Assembly: GCA_903872005.1 (NCBI GenBank) | Contig: CAIQJD010000133.1 | Span: 1 to 7,671 of the forward strand | Origin: an uncultured bacterium | Lineage (GTDB): Bacteria > Chloroflexota > Anaerolineae > JACIWP01 | Length of the DNA: 7,671 nt | Direction of reading: 5' to 3' | Shown: one piece after another, positions 1 through 6,444 of the stretch | How the letters are laid out: each line of letters begins with the position of its first letter | Position numbering within the stretch: the stretch's first letter is position 1 | Notes under the pieces: generated by a model | What the model saw: only the letters and a program-made list of their open reading frames with translations | The model's database searches: none | What the model was told of the DNA's origin: nothing | Program-made: the position numbers and the translations under genes

Positions 1-1681
1 CCGGCGTGCGCGGGAAGACTTGAAACTCCCAGGCCACCGGCACGGTCTCGGAATAGGTCGCCATGATGTTGTAGGTGCCGACGGCCGGCCCGCCCTGCGT
101 CGCGCCGTCAATGCTGTCGGGATAGAGGCCGTTGTGTTTCAGCCCGATGCCCTGTTCCACGGCGTAGGGGACGTAGACGCCGCGCTCCGAGACCGACTCG
201 AAGTTGTTGGAATATTGCAGGAAGAGCGGCACACCCGGCAGCGCGTCGCGATAGAAGTCCATGATCGTCTTGACGACTTCGATCCAGGAGTACAGCCCCT
301 TTTCGGGGGCCTGGGTGTCCGAGGTGAGGCCGGCTTCGGCGTAAGACCATTTCAGGGCCGCCTTGTTGACCGGCGTCGTCTCGCCGTAGATGCCGACGCT
401 GATTTCGACCCAGGCAATGCGCGGGTCGTCGCCGTAGCGCTTGCCGAGTTCCGTGATCATGTGCTGCAAGGCGTCCTGATAGCCGGGGTCCCAGTAGCGC
501 GGCAGCGGCAGGTCGGCGCGCTGCTGCTTGATCAGCAGGCCCTGGTTGCTGTCGGGGGCGTCGGCCCAGGCTTGCGCGATGGCCGGCTCCAGGGGCATGC
601 TGAACGCGCCGGCCGCGGACACGGTGGCCGCGCCGGCCAGCCGCACATCGCGATCCGCGTCAGTCATCTGCCCGTTGGCCCCGCGGATCGTCCATAGCTC
701 GGCGCCGCCCGGGCTGAGCCAGGTGGCGCCGGCCGCTTCCCAGGGGCGCGTCACGGCGTAGGCTTCGATGGGCAGCGGCGTCTTGTCCGCGCCGGCGTCG
801 GTCACGACCAGCAGCAGTGTCGCCGAGACGATCTTCGCGCCGGCCGGCAGGCCGGTCAAGGGGAACTGGATCAGGATATTGGCCTGGCCGGCGCCGCCCA
901 GTCCCAGGGTCGGCTCTTTGCCGTGCGCCGTCTTGGGGTTGGCCGCGTCGATCCAGGTATCGGAGCAGCCGGCGTAGCCGCCGCTCCCCTGCTGGAAGCG
1001 ATATTCCTGGGTCGCGCCGCCGGCGGCCGGCCGGGCGACGACCAGCAGCGTCGGGCGCTGCTCTGGGCGCGGCGCTTCGCAGGCTGCCAGGGCGACCCGC
1101 CGCTCGATCACATAGCCGAGCATCGGGTAGTCGTCCAGGATCCATGGCGGCGCAGAGGTGCTATCCAGGCCGTCATAGGCATTGACGCCCAGGCCGACGC
1201 GCTTGCCGTTGGGGGCAGCGCGCGTGCCGGCCTCTCCGTCCAGCCAGCGATCTACCACGCTCCAATCGAGCTTGCCCCGTTCGGCGTTGACCTGCCGCCA
1301 GGTGAAGGCGTTGTGGCCGGCCTTGATCCAGGGGTTGGCCTTGCCTTCGCCGGCCGCGGCGTTGCGGTTCCAGTCGAGCATGGCGTAGATGCCGGCCGGG
1401 ATGGCGGCCTGGCGCGCGACGCGCGTGGCGGCGACGACGGCCGGGTCGAGGCGCGTGGCGGTGGGGCTGATGGTCGGCGTCGGGGTCGGGGCGGCCGGCG
1501 TTGGCGATGGCAAGAGCGAGATGGTGGTCGGTGTGGCGGGCAAGGGCGTTGGCGTCTCGGCCGGCCGGGGGCCGGCGCAGGCGACGAAGAGCAATAGTAA
1601 GGAAACGGAGAGCGCGCAGGCGATAGCCGGCATAAAACACCGCCGCACTCTCTCTCGGCGCGCAAGGGTGGAGGGCGTCAT
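1..1681 (-). CDS. Secreted lipoprotein, glycosidase-like TIM barrel with inserted DNRLRE domain (3' end missing)
   Basis: This minus-strand frame stays open for 560 codons from ATG at 1681 to the left window edge. The ATG is preceded by AAAGGG at a 5-base spacing and by a consensus promoter. Residues 8-35 form a lipoprotein signal: an Arg-rich n-region, a hydrophobic core (about 19-33) and FVAC with the acylated Cys at 35. Residues 38-79 are a Thr/Pro-rich linker. Residues 95-190 resemble the first strands of a GH42/DUF4832-like barrel (WRQVNAERGKLDW, then APPWIL). Residues about 238-386 match a DNRLRE module (SDTWIDAANPKTAHGKEPTLGLG, then ILIQFPLTGLPAGAKIVSATL, ending GLLIKQ, quoted here only as landmarks). 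The barrel then resumes with PRYWDPGYQDAL (394-405) and RIAWVEISVGIYGE (421-434), where E434 is a candidate catalytic acid. The protein is probably anchored outside the cell and acts on carbohydrate, but the substrate is unknown. The exact glycosidase family is uncertain; secretion and the domain order are much safer. Confidence 0.86.
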   Translation of the reverse strand, partial: MTPSTLARRERVRRCFMPAIACALSVSLLLLFVACAGPRPAETPTPLPATPTTISLLPSPTPAAPTPTPTISPTATRLDPAVVAATRVARQAAIPAGIYAMLDWNRNAAAGEGKANPWIKAGHNAFTWRQVNAERGKLDWSVVDRWLDGEAGTRAAPNGKRVGLGVNAYDGLDSTSAPPWILDDYPMLGYVIERRVALAACEAPRPEQRPTLLVVARPAAGGATQEYRFQQGSGGYAGCSDTWIDAANPKTAHGKEPTLGLGGAGQANILIQFPLTGLPAGAKIVSATLLLVVTDAGADKTPLPIEAYAVTRPWEAAGATWLSPGGAELWTIRGANGQMTDADRDVRLAGAATVSAAGAFSMPLEPAIAQAWADAPDSNQGLLIKQQRADLPLPRYWDPGYQDALQHMITELGKRYGDDPRIAWVEISVGIYGETTPVNKAALKWSYAEAGLTSDTQAPEKGLYSWIEVVKTIMDFYRDALPGVPLFLQYSNNFESVSERGVYVPYAVEQGIGLKHNGLYPDSIDGATQGGPAVGTYNIMATYSETVPVAWEFQVFPRTP

Positions 1682-1702
1682 AGTATCCCTTTATGATGAA
1701 AT

Positions 1703-1718
1703 GCCGCACGTGGGCGGC
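1703..1718 (-). other. Short hairpin at the predicted 5' end of the lipoprotein mRNA
   Basis: On the minus strand GCCGC and GCGGC form a 5-bp stem around a 6-base loop. The stem begins within a base or two of the start site predicted from the promoter, so it would cap the 5' end of the transcript. Such hairpins can stabilise mRNA. It is short and could be chance in GC-rich DNA. Confidence 0.3.
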
Positions 1719-1725
1719 TGAGGGG

Positions 1726-1754
1726 ATTATACCCGCCCCTCCGGCGTTTGTCAA
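1726..1754 (-). promoter_or_regulatory. Consensus sigma-70 promoter of the lipoprotein gene
   Basis: On the minus strand TTGACA (1754-1749) and TATAAT (1731-1726) are separated by exactly 17 bases, a perfect match to both housekeeping boxes. The predicted start site near 1719 gives a leader of about 38 bases ahead of the ATG at 1681. The spacer is G-rich. No separate operator was recognised. The promoter lies just downstream of the toxin-antitoxin terminator, so the lipoprotein is probably its own transcription unit. Confidence 0.85.
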
Positions 1755-1781
1755 AGCGCATCGCGCCGGGGTCGCCAGAAA

Positions 1782-1819
1782 AGAAGCACCCGCAGGTTTT
1801 CTAACCCGCGGGTGCTTCT
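1782..1819 (-). terminator. Intrinsic terminator after the toxin-antitoxin remnant; hairpin family copy 1
   Basis: Two 17-base arms (1782-1798 and 1803-1819) pair with one A/C mismatch (1794 against 1807) around a TTCT loop. On the minus strand the stem runs into CTTCTTTTCTGG, so a short U-tract follows it, as in a rho-independent terminator. It starts 15 bases past the last stop of the broken toxin gene. The core sequence is shared with the hairpins at 2489-2528 and 4558-4596. Confidence 0.75.
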
Positions 1820-1833
1820 GTGTTGAGTAGACG

Positions 1834-2144
1834 CTAGGCCGCGGTTTCGCCGGCCAGTTCCAGGACATGAGCGTAGAGGGCATCGTCAATATAGAAGCCG
1901 GCCGCCTGTCGCAAAGCATCCAGATGGGGACGCACTGGCTTGGTCAGACCGTGCGCTTGCGCTTCCAGAAGAATGCCGACGACGCCAACCACGCGCAGGC
2001 CTAGCCGTTGGGCAGCGCGCCGGCATTCAGTTCTTGCCATACAGCCTCGGCAATGGTCAATTGACCGAAGAGCTGCTTCAGGACGTCGAATTGCCCGATG
2101 GCGGCGAGATTCGTCAGCGGTGAGGTGTTGCTGACGACGATCAT
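1834..2144 (-). pseudogene. DUF3368 (PIN-like) toxin gene, broken by internal deletion and frameshift
   Basis: The ATG at 2144 overlaps the antitoxin stop as ATGA. The first frame reads MIVVSNTSPLTNLAAIGQFD and continues to AVWQELNAG, the usual start of DUF3368 proteins, then hits TAG at 2003-2001 after 47 residues. From about 2022 a different frame carries the family's C-terminal part: RRAAQRLGLRVVG, GILLEAQ, then DDALYAHVLELAGE, ending with TAG at 1836-1834. About 40 plus 62 residues are present, against roughly 155-160 in intact members, so some 55 central residues are missing along with the acidic residues expected for a PIN-like nuclease. The change of frame coincides with a GCCGGC site. 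The product is very probably inactive. A sequencing error alone cannot explain it, because a block of sequence is absent. Confidence 0.82.
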
Positions 2145-2398
2145 CGCAGGCCCAAGCCGCGCAGCGCGTCCAAGTCTTCGTCAAGGTCGGCGGCGTCGTA
2201 GTGGGGCGCGATGCGGCGAGAGGCGAGTAATTGGCGGAACTCCCACAGGGCCATGCCGGCCAACTCGCGCGCCTTGCCGAAGGAAAGACGTCCCTGGGCA
2301 TACAGATGTATCGCCAGCTCCACCTTCAATTCCGTAGGCGTCATGCGGGCGGAGTCCAGCACGTCTTGAGAAACCTCTAACACTTGCATCGCGCTCAT
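2141..2398 (-). CDS. UPF0175 family antitoxin-like protein
   Basis: This is an 85-residue protein typical in size for UPF0175, the small DNA-binding partner often encoded just before DUF3368 toxins. Residues about 38-62 contain the family's helix-turn-helix-like core (KARELAGM, WEF, then LLASRRIAPHY), followed by an acidic tail with DLDEDLDALRGLG. The ATG at 2398 was chosen because AAAGGA lies 8 bases upstream; a second Met at residue 4 is a less well-placed alternative. The gene has its own promoter and overlaps the toxin remnant by four bases (ATGA), implying translational coupling. It is fully open although its partner is destroyed. It may repress its own promoter through the palindrome at 2425-2441; that role is inferred from how such modules usually work. 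Confidence 0.85.
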   Translation of the reverse strand: MSAMQVLEVSQDVLDSARMTPTELKVELAIHLYAQGRLSFGKARELAGMALWEFRQLLASRRIAPHYDAADLDEDLDALRGLGLR

Positions 2399-2424
2399 TC
2401 TGGCGTTCCTTTCAGCCGCATCGA

Positions 2425-2441
2425 ACTATATCTATTATAGT
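2425..2441. promoter_or_regulatory. Possible autoregulatory operator of the antitoxin gene
   Basis: ACTATA (2425-2430) and TATAGT (2436-2441) form a perfect 6-bp inverted repeat with a 5-base centre. It covers the -10 box and the predicted transcription start, an ideal place for a repressor. This AT-rich site stands out in a very GC-rich region. That the UPF0175 protein binds it is inference. Confidence 0.45.
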
Positions 2442-2462
2442 GAGATTTCCCGCCGGCGACAA
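2434..2462 (-). promoter_or_regulatory. Sigma-70 promoter of the antitoxin/toxin operon
   Basis: On the minus strand a perfect TATAAT (2439-2434) lies 17 bases downstream of TTGTCG (2462-2457), which matches the -35 consensus at four of six positions. The start site would be near 2427, leaving a leader of about 29 bases before the ATG at 2398. The -10 box sits inside an inverted repeat. Confidence 0.75.
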
Positions 2463-2488
2463 GCGCGCCTCGACATTGCCTGGCAACA

Positions 2489-2528
2489 CCGAACCACCCG
2501 CAGGTTTCCTAACCTGCGGGTGGTTCGG
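2489..2528 (-). terminator. Perfect 18-bp hairpin after the MttB-family gene; hairpin family copy 2
   Basis: The arms at 2489-2506 and 2511-2528 pair perfectly around a TCCT loop. The hairpin begins 7 bases past the TAG stop of the methyltransferase gene. On the minus strand it is followed by TGTTGCC, only weakly U-rich, and then by an 11-base palindrome (TTGCC and GGCAA at 2476-2486). It probably ends or stabilises the methyltransferase transcript and shields the antitoxin promoter just downstream. It shares its core with the hairpin at 1782-1819. Confidence 0.6.
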
Positions 2529-2535
2529 CGCGGCG

Positions 2536-3963
2536 CTACTTCTGGCGCAGGATGTGCGCCACTTCTTCTTTCACTTTGCCGGGGAGCGGCGCCGGCCGGT
2601 GGCTTTCGATGATGCTCACGGTCTTGTCGCGCAGGCGTTGGCCCAGGCGCTTCCCGCCGCCGGCCTGCCAGTCCTCAATGCGCTGCCGGCTCCACAGGCC
2701 GGGCTGGCGCATCTCGCGGAAGTGCTTGAGGGTATGCTCGGCGGTCAGGAAGTCGCCGCCGGGGCCGACTGCATCAATCACTTCCAGGGCCAACGACTCG
2801 GCGTCTACCGGCACGCCGGCCATGAAGGCGCGCCCCTGGCCGATGATCTCGTCGCTGAAGACCAGCATCTCCGGCGAGGTGGTCATGCCGGCCTCCAGAT
2901 AGCCCACGTCATGCACCAGGTTGTGGCCGTCCAGCAGGGCAATCAGGATCGAGAAGGTGGCGTCCGACGCGGCCTGCTCATCCATGGCGCAACTATCGGA
3001 GTGGCCGGCGTAGCCCCAGGTGGGCAGCCCGTAATGCCGGCCCATGGCGATGACGGAGACGCGGGCGAGCTGGAACTCCGGCGCGCCGTAGACGCAGATG
3101 GAGGTCTTCATGTCCATGTGGTGCAGGCCGCAGCCGTAGACGAAGGGCGCGCCGGGCCGCTTGAGCTGGTGCATCACCAGGCTGGAAAGGACTTCGGCGT
3201 TGCCCAGGGCCAGGCCGCCAGCGATCCGCACCGGCGCCGTGCCGCCCATCATCGGGGCCGGCGAATGGACGATGGGGAGCGCGTTCTCGGCCATGTAGAG
3301 CAGCTTGCTGGTGGCCGTGTCGGAATGTTTCAGCGGCGTGGTCGGCTCGGAATAGAGGAGCAGGGTGGGATTGAGGCGCAGGGCGTCCATGCCGCCGGCG
3401 GCCGCGGCCGCCATGCCGGCGATGGCCTGACAATCGGCGCGGTCGTCGCAGACGAAGACGATGGGCTTGACGGTATGCTCCAGCATCAGGGCGAACTGCT
3501 GCCGGTAGTGGTTCGACAGTTTCAGGTCGGAGGGGATACCCATGGACATGCAGAATTGCAGCTCCGGCAGGGCGTCCACCACATGGATGCAGTCCACCAC
3601 ATCGGCCGAGGTGAAGGGGCGCCACTGGCCGTTGCGCGGGTCGAGATAGTTGGGGCAATCGGAGCCGGAGCCGAAGTTGACCTGCCGGCCTTCCAGGGCC
3701 GCCCCGACCTGATTGCTGCCGCGCCGGCACAGAGCGATGCGCGAGGGAGCCTGTTTGAGCGCCCATTCCACCAGGCCGGCCGGGAAGCGCACCAGGTTCC
3801 CGTCGCTGATGATGGCGTCGCTCTGGCGCAGCAGAGCCAGCGCCTCCTGGTTGTAGACGCGCACGCCGGTGCGGCGCAGGATTTCCAGCGAGGCGCGGTG
3901 GATCGTCTCGCATTGCGATGGACTCAGCATCCCGAATTGCGGGATGGCGACCGGACTCACCAT
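2536..3963 (-). CDS. Trimethylamine methyltransferase (MttB) family protein, non-pyrrolysine type
   Basis: This 475-residue protein has the usual length for the MttB family (PF06253, COG5598), TIM-barrel enzymes that move a methyl group from a methylated, often quaternary, amine to a corrinoid protein. Family landmarks are MLSPSQCETIHRASLEIL (12-29), VNFGSGSDCPNYLDP (95-109), LKHSDTATSK (211-220), YGAPEFQLARV (292-302), GYAGHSDSCAMDEQAA (317-332), HDVGYLEAGM (351-360), DEIIGQGRAFMAGV (371-384) and VGPGGDFLTAEHTLKHFR (399-416). No in-frame TAG occurs before the terminal stop, so it belongs with the non-pyrrolysine members such as MtgB or MtcB; the substrate cannot be read from sequence. The start at 3963 has AGGAGAGGG upstream; the frame stays open to ATG at 4089, but that would run into the acetyltransferase gene. 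It lies 65 bases after that gene, probably in one operon. Confidence 0.88.
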   Translation of the reverse strand: MVSPVAIPQFGMLSPSQCETIHRASLEILRRTGVRVYNQEALALLRQSDAIISDGNLVRFPAGLVEWALKQAPSRIALCRRGSNQVGAALEGRQVNFGSGSDCPNYLDPRNGQWRPFTSADVVDCIHVVDALPELQFCMSMGIPSDLKLSNHYRQQFALMLEHTVKPIVFVCDDRADCQAIAGMAAAAAGGMDALRLNPTLLLYSEPTTPLKHSDTATSKLLYMAENALPIVHSPAPMMGGTAPVRIAGGLALGNAEVLSSLVMHQLKRPGAPFVYGCGLHHMDMKTSICVYGAPEFQLARVSVIAMGRHYGLPTWGYAGHSDSCAMDEQAASDATFSILIALLDGHNLVHDVGYLEAGMTTSPEMLVFSDEIIGQGRAFMAGVPVDAESLALEVIDAVGPGGDFLTAEHTLKHFREMRQPGLWSRQRIEDWQAGGGKRLGQRLRDKTVSIIESHRPAPLPGKVKEEVAHILRQK

Positions 3964-3990
3964 ATTCTTAACCCTCTCCTTCAGATTCGT

Positions 3991-4010
3991 CAGATATATC
4001 TGCTTGTCAA
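3991..4010 (-). promoter_or_regulatory. Palindrome with adjacent -35-like box upstream of the MttB-family gene
   Basis: CAGATATATCTG (3991-4002) is a perfect 12-bp palindrome. Just upstream in the minus-strand direction is TTGACA (4010-4005). No convincing -10 box lies 16-18 bases further on, so a standard promoter is not established. The palindrome may be a regulator site acting on the methyltransferase gene in the 65-base gap after the acetyltransferase. Confidence 0.3.
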
Positions 4011-4028
4011 CAAACGGGAAGCCCGCGC

Positions 4029-4529
4029 TCATACGCGCAGGGTCTTCCGCATGGGTTGCACTTCCAGCCCATGGCCATCGAAACTCCATCCGCTGCGCCG
4101 GCCGGTGGACTTCTTGTAGCCCAGCGCCAGATAGAACGGCGTCGCGTACAGGGTGGCCGCCACGCGGATCAGCCGCACGCCCTGGCGGACAGACTCCTCC
4201 TCAAAACAGGCGACCAGTCGCCGGCCGATCCCCTGCCGATGCCGGTCGCCGCGCACGAAGAGGCTGGCCAGGCGCTCGCGCCGGCCGCGCAACACGCCCA
4301 CGATCTCGCCGGCGTCTTCCGCGACATAGACCAACGGCGCGCCGATGACCGCCCGCAGCGCTGCCTGATGCGTCGGCTCCGGCGATCTGGCGTGCTGGAA
4401 TGGCCCCAGGAACGGCCGGCGCTCGTCGGGCGGCAAGAACGCCAGGTTGAAGGCGCTGTACGTATCGGCAATGAGGATGCCGACGCCGGCGGCATCGCTC
4501 TCGCCATACGGTCGGATTGTCAGCGTCAT
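4029..4529 (-). CDS. GNAT family N-acetyltransferase
   Basis: This 166-residue protein is a complete single-domain GNAT fold. Residues 1-10 (MTLTIRPYGE) form the typical first strand; 67-81 (VYVAEDAGEIVGVLR) give strands 2-4. Motif A, which binds the acetyl-CoA pyrophosphate, is seen at 89-104 (SLFVRGDRHRQGIGRR) with the Q/RxxGxG-type loop at 99-102, and motif B ends in FYLALGYKKSTGR (132-144). The ATG at 4529 has AGGGGGG 5 bases upstream. The substrate cannot be inferred; relatives acetylate amines, amino acids, peptides or antibiotics. It lies between the AOR and the second methyltransferase on the same strand, 36 bases after the AOR stop, so it is probably co-transcribed, though the hairpin in that gap may reduce its expression. 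Confidence 0.88.
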   Translation of the reverse strand: MTLTIRPYGESDAAGVGILIADTYSAFNLAFLPPDERRPFLGPFQHARSPEPTHQAALRAVIGAPLVYVAEDAGEIVGVLRGRRERLASLFVRGDRHRQGIGRRLVACFEEESVRQGVRLIRVAATLYATPFYLALGYKKSTGRRSGWSFDGHGLEVQPMRKTLRV

Positions 4530-4557
4530 GGATACCCCCCTGCATCTTCCTGGCGGT

Positions 4558-4596
4558 GGAAGACCTCACAGGTCTCCAAGACCTGTGAGGTCTTCC
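4558..4596 (-). repeat. Perfect 18-bp hairpin overlapping the AOR 3' end; hairpin family copy 3
   Basis: The arms at 4558-4575 and 4579-4596 are perfectly complementary around a 3-base loop. On the minus strand no U-tract follows, so a classic intrinsic terminator is unlikely; the structure could slow decay or attenuate the acetyltransferase gene, which starts 29 bases beyond. The AOR stop codon (4568-4566) and its last nine codons lie inside it. Compared with the other two hairpins, C/T and G/A changes occur as matched pairs in both arms, so pairing is kept. Confidence 0.7.
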
Positions 4597-6443
4597 AATT
4601 CCAGCTCGGCCAGCTTGCGCGGTGTGGGAACGCCCTGGTCGTCCCATTGCATGGCGGCGTAGAAGTCGCGCACCAGCGGCTGGATGTTCACGGTCATGCC
4701 CTGGGTGGGGCCGGCGTCGGGGACGCGCTCCTCGGTGAAGCGGTCGGGCAGGTCGTCGTCGGCGCGGCCGGCGCCCAGGCGCAAGTTGAGCAGCTTCTCC
4801 AGGGTCACGATGCGCTCGCCGGCCGTCGCCAGCTCTGCGGCGCTCAGCCCTTCCCAGCCGGCCACGGCCGCCGTCAGGGCCGCCTCGCGCTCCAGGGTGA
4901 AGTCGTTGACCACGGAGAGGGCCGGCACCTTGCACAGCCCCAGCGCGTCAATGGCCGCCGAGACGAGCATGCTGCGCCGCACCAGCCGGCCTTTGCCTTC
5001 CACCAGCAGCCGGTTCACCGCGCGTTCGTCGCCGAACCAGGCGCGGCCCTCTTCGGGCGACAGGCGATACTCCGCCACCGGGTAGACGCTGGTGAAGTCC
5101 CCGCCGCGCGTCGAGACGGCGTAGCCCAGGGCCGTGCCCAGGCCGCCGCGCGGGTCATAGCCGGTCAGCTCCATCCCCTTGCTGTGCAGGGCATACGCCT
5201 CGGCCCCGCGCCCGATGATCTGCGCGGCGCGGCGCGTCCCTTCGGCCAGCACGTCCCCCAGGCCCTCGCGGCCGGCGATGCGCCGCATCATGGTCGCCAT
5301 CGCGGCCACGTTGCCCCAGGTCAGCTCGACGCCGGCGGTATCGGCCAGGGTGAGGATGCCCCGCTCGAAGAGTTCCATGCCGAAGGCCAGCACGCCGGCT
5401 GTCGAGATCGAATCCAGCCCCAGGTCGCCGGTCAGATTGTACAGGTACAGCACCGCCTCCGGGTCATCCACGCCGCATTTGGAGCCGAGGCCCATGATCG
5501 GCTCGATGTCGGGGCGCTCGCCGCGCACGCCGGCATACGGCCCGTCGTGAATCTCGATCTCGGCCTTGCAATGCACCGGGCATTTGTGGCAGGTGCGGGC
5601 GCGGGTCACATACGGCATCAGGCGCTCGCCGTCAATCTGCGCCGCGCCGGCGAAATGGGTCTGGCGATAGTTGTGCGTTGCCAGGATGCCCGACTCGTTG
5701 GCCCAGTTGACGAAGGCGCTGTTGCTGTAGCGCGAGTAAGTGGCGTAGCGTGGCGCGGCGCGGATGCCTTCGGCGTAGGCGCGGATGGCGGCGCGCTGGG
5801 CCGGCGCTTCGGCGCGCGGGCCGTGCCCGCCGGCTTCGATGACGATGGCTTTGAGGTTCTTCGATCCCATCACCGCGCCCAGGCCGGTGCGGCCGGCGGC
5901 GTGGCGCGAATCGGTCAGGATGCAGGCATAGCGCACCTGGTTCTCGCCGGCCGGCCCGATGAGCATGATCCGGCGCGTCGGACTGGCGCCCAGCGCCGTC
6001 GCCGTCGGGCGCGTCTCCTGGCCCCACAAGTCGCCGGCCGGCCGCAACTCGACCGCCCCGTCCGGGCCGAGCCACAGGCAGCTCGGCTCGGCGGCGCGGC
6101 CCAGGAGGACGAGGCTCTGGACGCCGGCGGCCCGCAGCGCCGCGCCGGCGTGGCCGCCCACGTTGGAGCTGCCCAGCAGGCCGGTGAGGGGCGAGCGCGC
6201 GCCGGCATGCAGCCGCGAGGACGAGGGCGCGTCGGCGCCGGTGAGGAGGCCGCCACTGAAGATGAGCGGGTTGGCCGGCCCCAGGGGGTCGGTCTCGGCG
6301 TCCACGTAGCGCGCCAGGAGCCAGGCGTTCAGGCCGCGCCCGCCCAGGAAGCGGCGCGTGATGTCGGCCGGCAGGGCGCTGCGTTCGCTGCGGCCGGTGG
6401 TCAGGTCAATGGTCAGCAGGTCGCCGATGAAATCGTCTTGCAC
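4566..6443 (-). CDS. Tungsten-type aldehyde:ferredoxin oxidoreductase (AOR family)
   Basis: This 625-residue protein is full length for the AOR family: cytoplasmic enzymes with a tungsto- or molybdo-bispterin and one [4Fe-4S] cluster that interconvert aldehydes and acids with ferredoxin. The N-terminal domain shows FLGGRGLNAWLL (32-43), SPLTGLLGSSNVGGHAG (84-100) and GRTGLGAVMGSKNLKAI (184-200). Cluster ligands are C285, C288 and C292 (CxxCxxxC) with C504 (LGLCK) as the distal fourth. E314 in DIEPIMGLG fits the conserved active-site Glu, and GYDPRGGLG (428-436) is typical. At STRGGDF (444-450) Phe stands where many members have His. GTG at 6443 was chosen because it starts MQDDFIGDLLTIDL, the usual AOR N-terminus; the frame is open to 6530, but that adds an Arg-rich stretch inside the upstream gene. 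It starts one base after the MttB-family stop, so translation is coupled. Confidence 0.92.
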   Translation of the reverse strand: MQDDFIGDLLTIDLTTGRSERSALPADITRRFLGGRGLNAWLLARYVDAETDPLGPANPLIFSGGLLTGADAPSSSRLHAGARSPLTGLLGSSNVGGHAGAALRAAGVQSLVLLGRAAEPSCLWLGPDGAVELRPAGDLWGQETRPTATALGASPTRRIMLIGPAGENQVRYACILTDSRHAAGRTGLGAVMGSKNLKAIVIEAGGHGPRAEAPAQRAAIRAYAEGIRAAPRYATYSRYSNSAFVNWANESGILATHNYRQTHFAGAAQIDGERLMPYVTRARTCHKCPVHCKAEIEIHDGPYAGVRGERPDIEPIMGLGSKCGVDDPEAVLYLYNLTGDLGLDSISTAGVLAFGMELFERGILTLADTAGVELTWGNVAAMATMMRRIAGREGLGDVLAEGTRRAAQIIGRGAEAYALHSKGMELTGYDPRGGLGTALGYAVSTRGGDFTSVYPVAEYRLSPEEGRAWFGDERAVNRLLVEGKGRLVRRSMLVSAAIDALGLCKVPALSVVNDFTLEREAALTAAVAGWEGLSAAELATAGERIVTLEKLLNLRLGAGRADDDLPDRFTEERVPDAGPTQGMTVNIQPLVRDFYAAMQWDDQGVPTPRKLAELELEDLTGLGDL

Positions 6444-6444
6444 G

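Noticed and set aside
1173..1919. Minus-strand open frame spanning the lipoprotein start, terminator and toxin remnant
   Set aside because: It crosses a strong terminator and a consensus promoter and is out of frame with the lipoprotein, whose signal peptide and domains are clear in another frame.
2499..2538. Pyrrolysine readthrough at the TAG ending the MttB-family gene
   Set aside because: Pyrrolysine in MttB lies in the middle of the protein, not at its end. Readthrough here adds only eight residues before another TAG inside the hairpin.
3964..4089. N-terminal extension of the MttB-family protein to the ATG at 4089
   Set aside because: It would overlap the end of the acetyltransferase gene, has no good ribosome site and adds residues unlike the family; the ATG at 3963 has a good site.
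2440..4119. Long open frame (about 560 codons) on the plus strand
   Set aside because: It is antisense to the complete MttB-family gene and shows no family resemblance; high GC removes stop codons from this frame.
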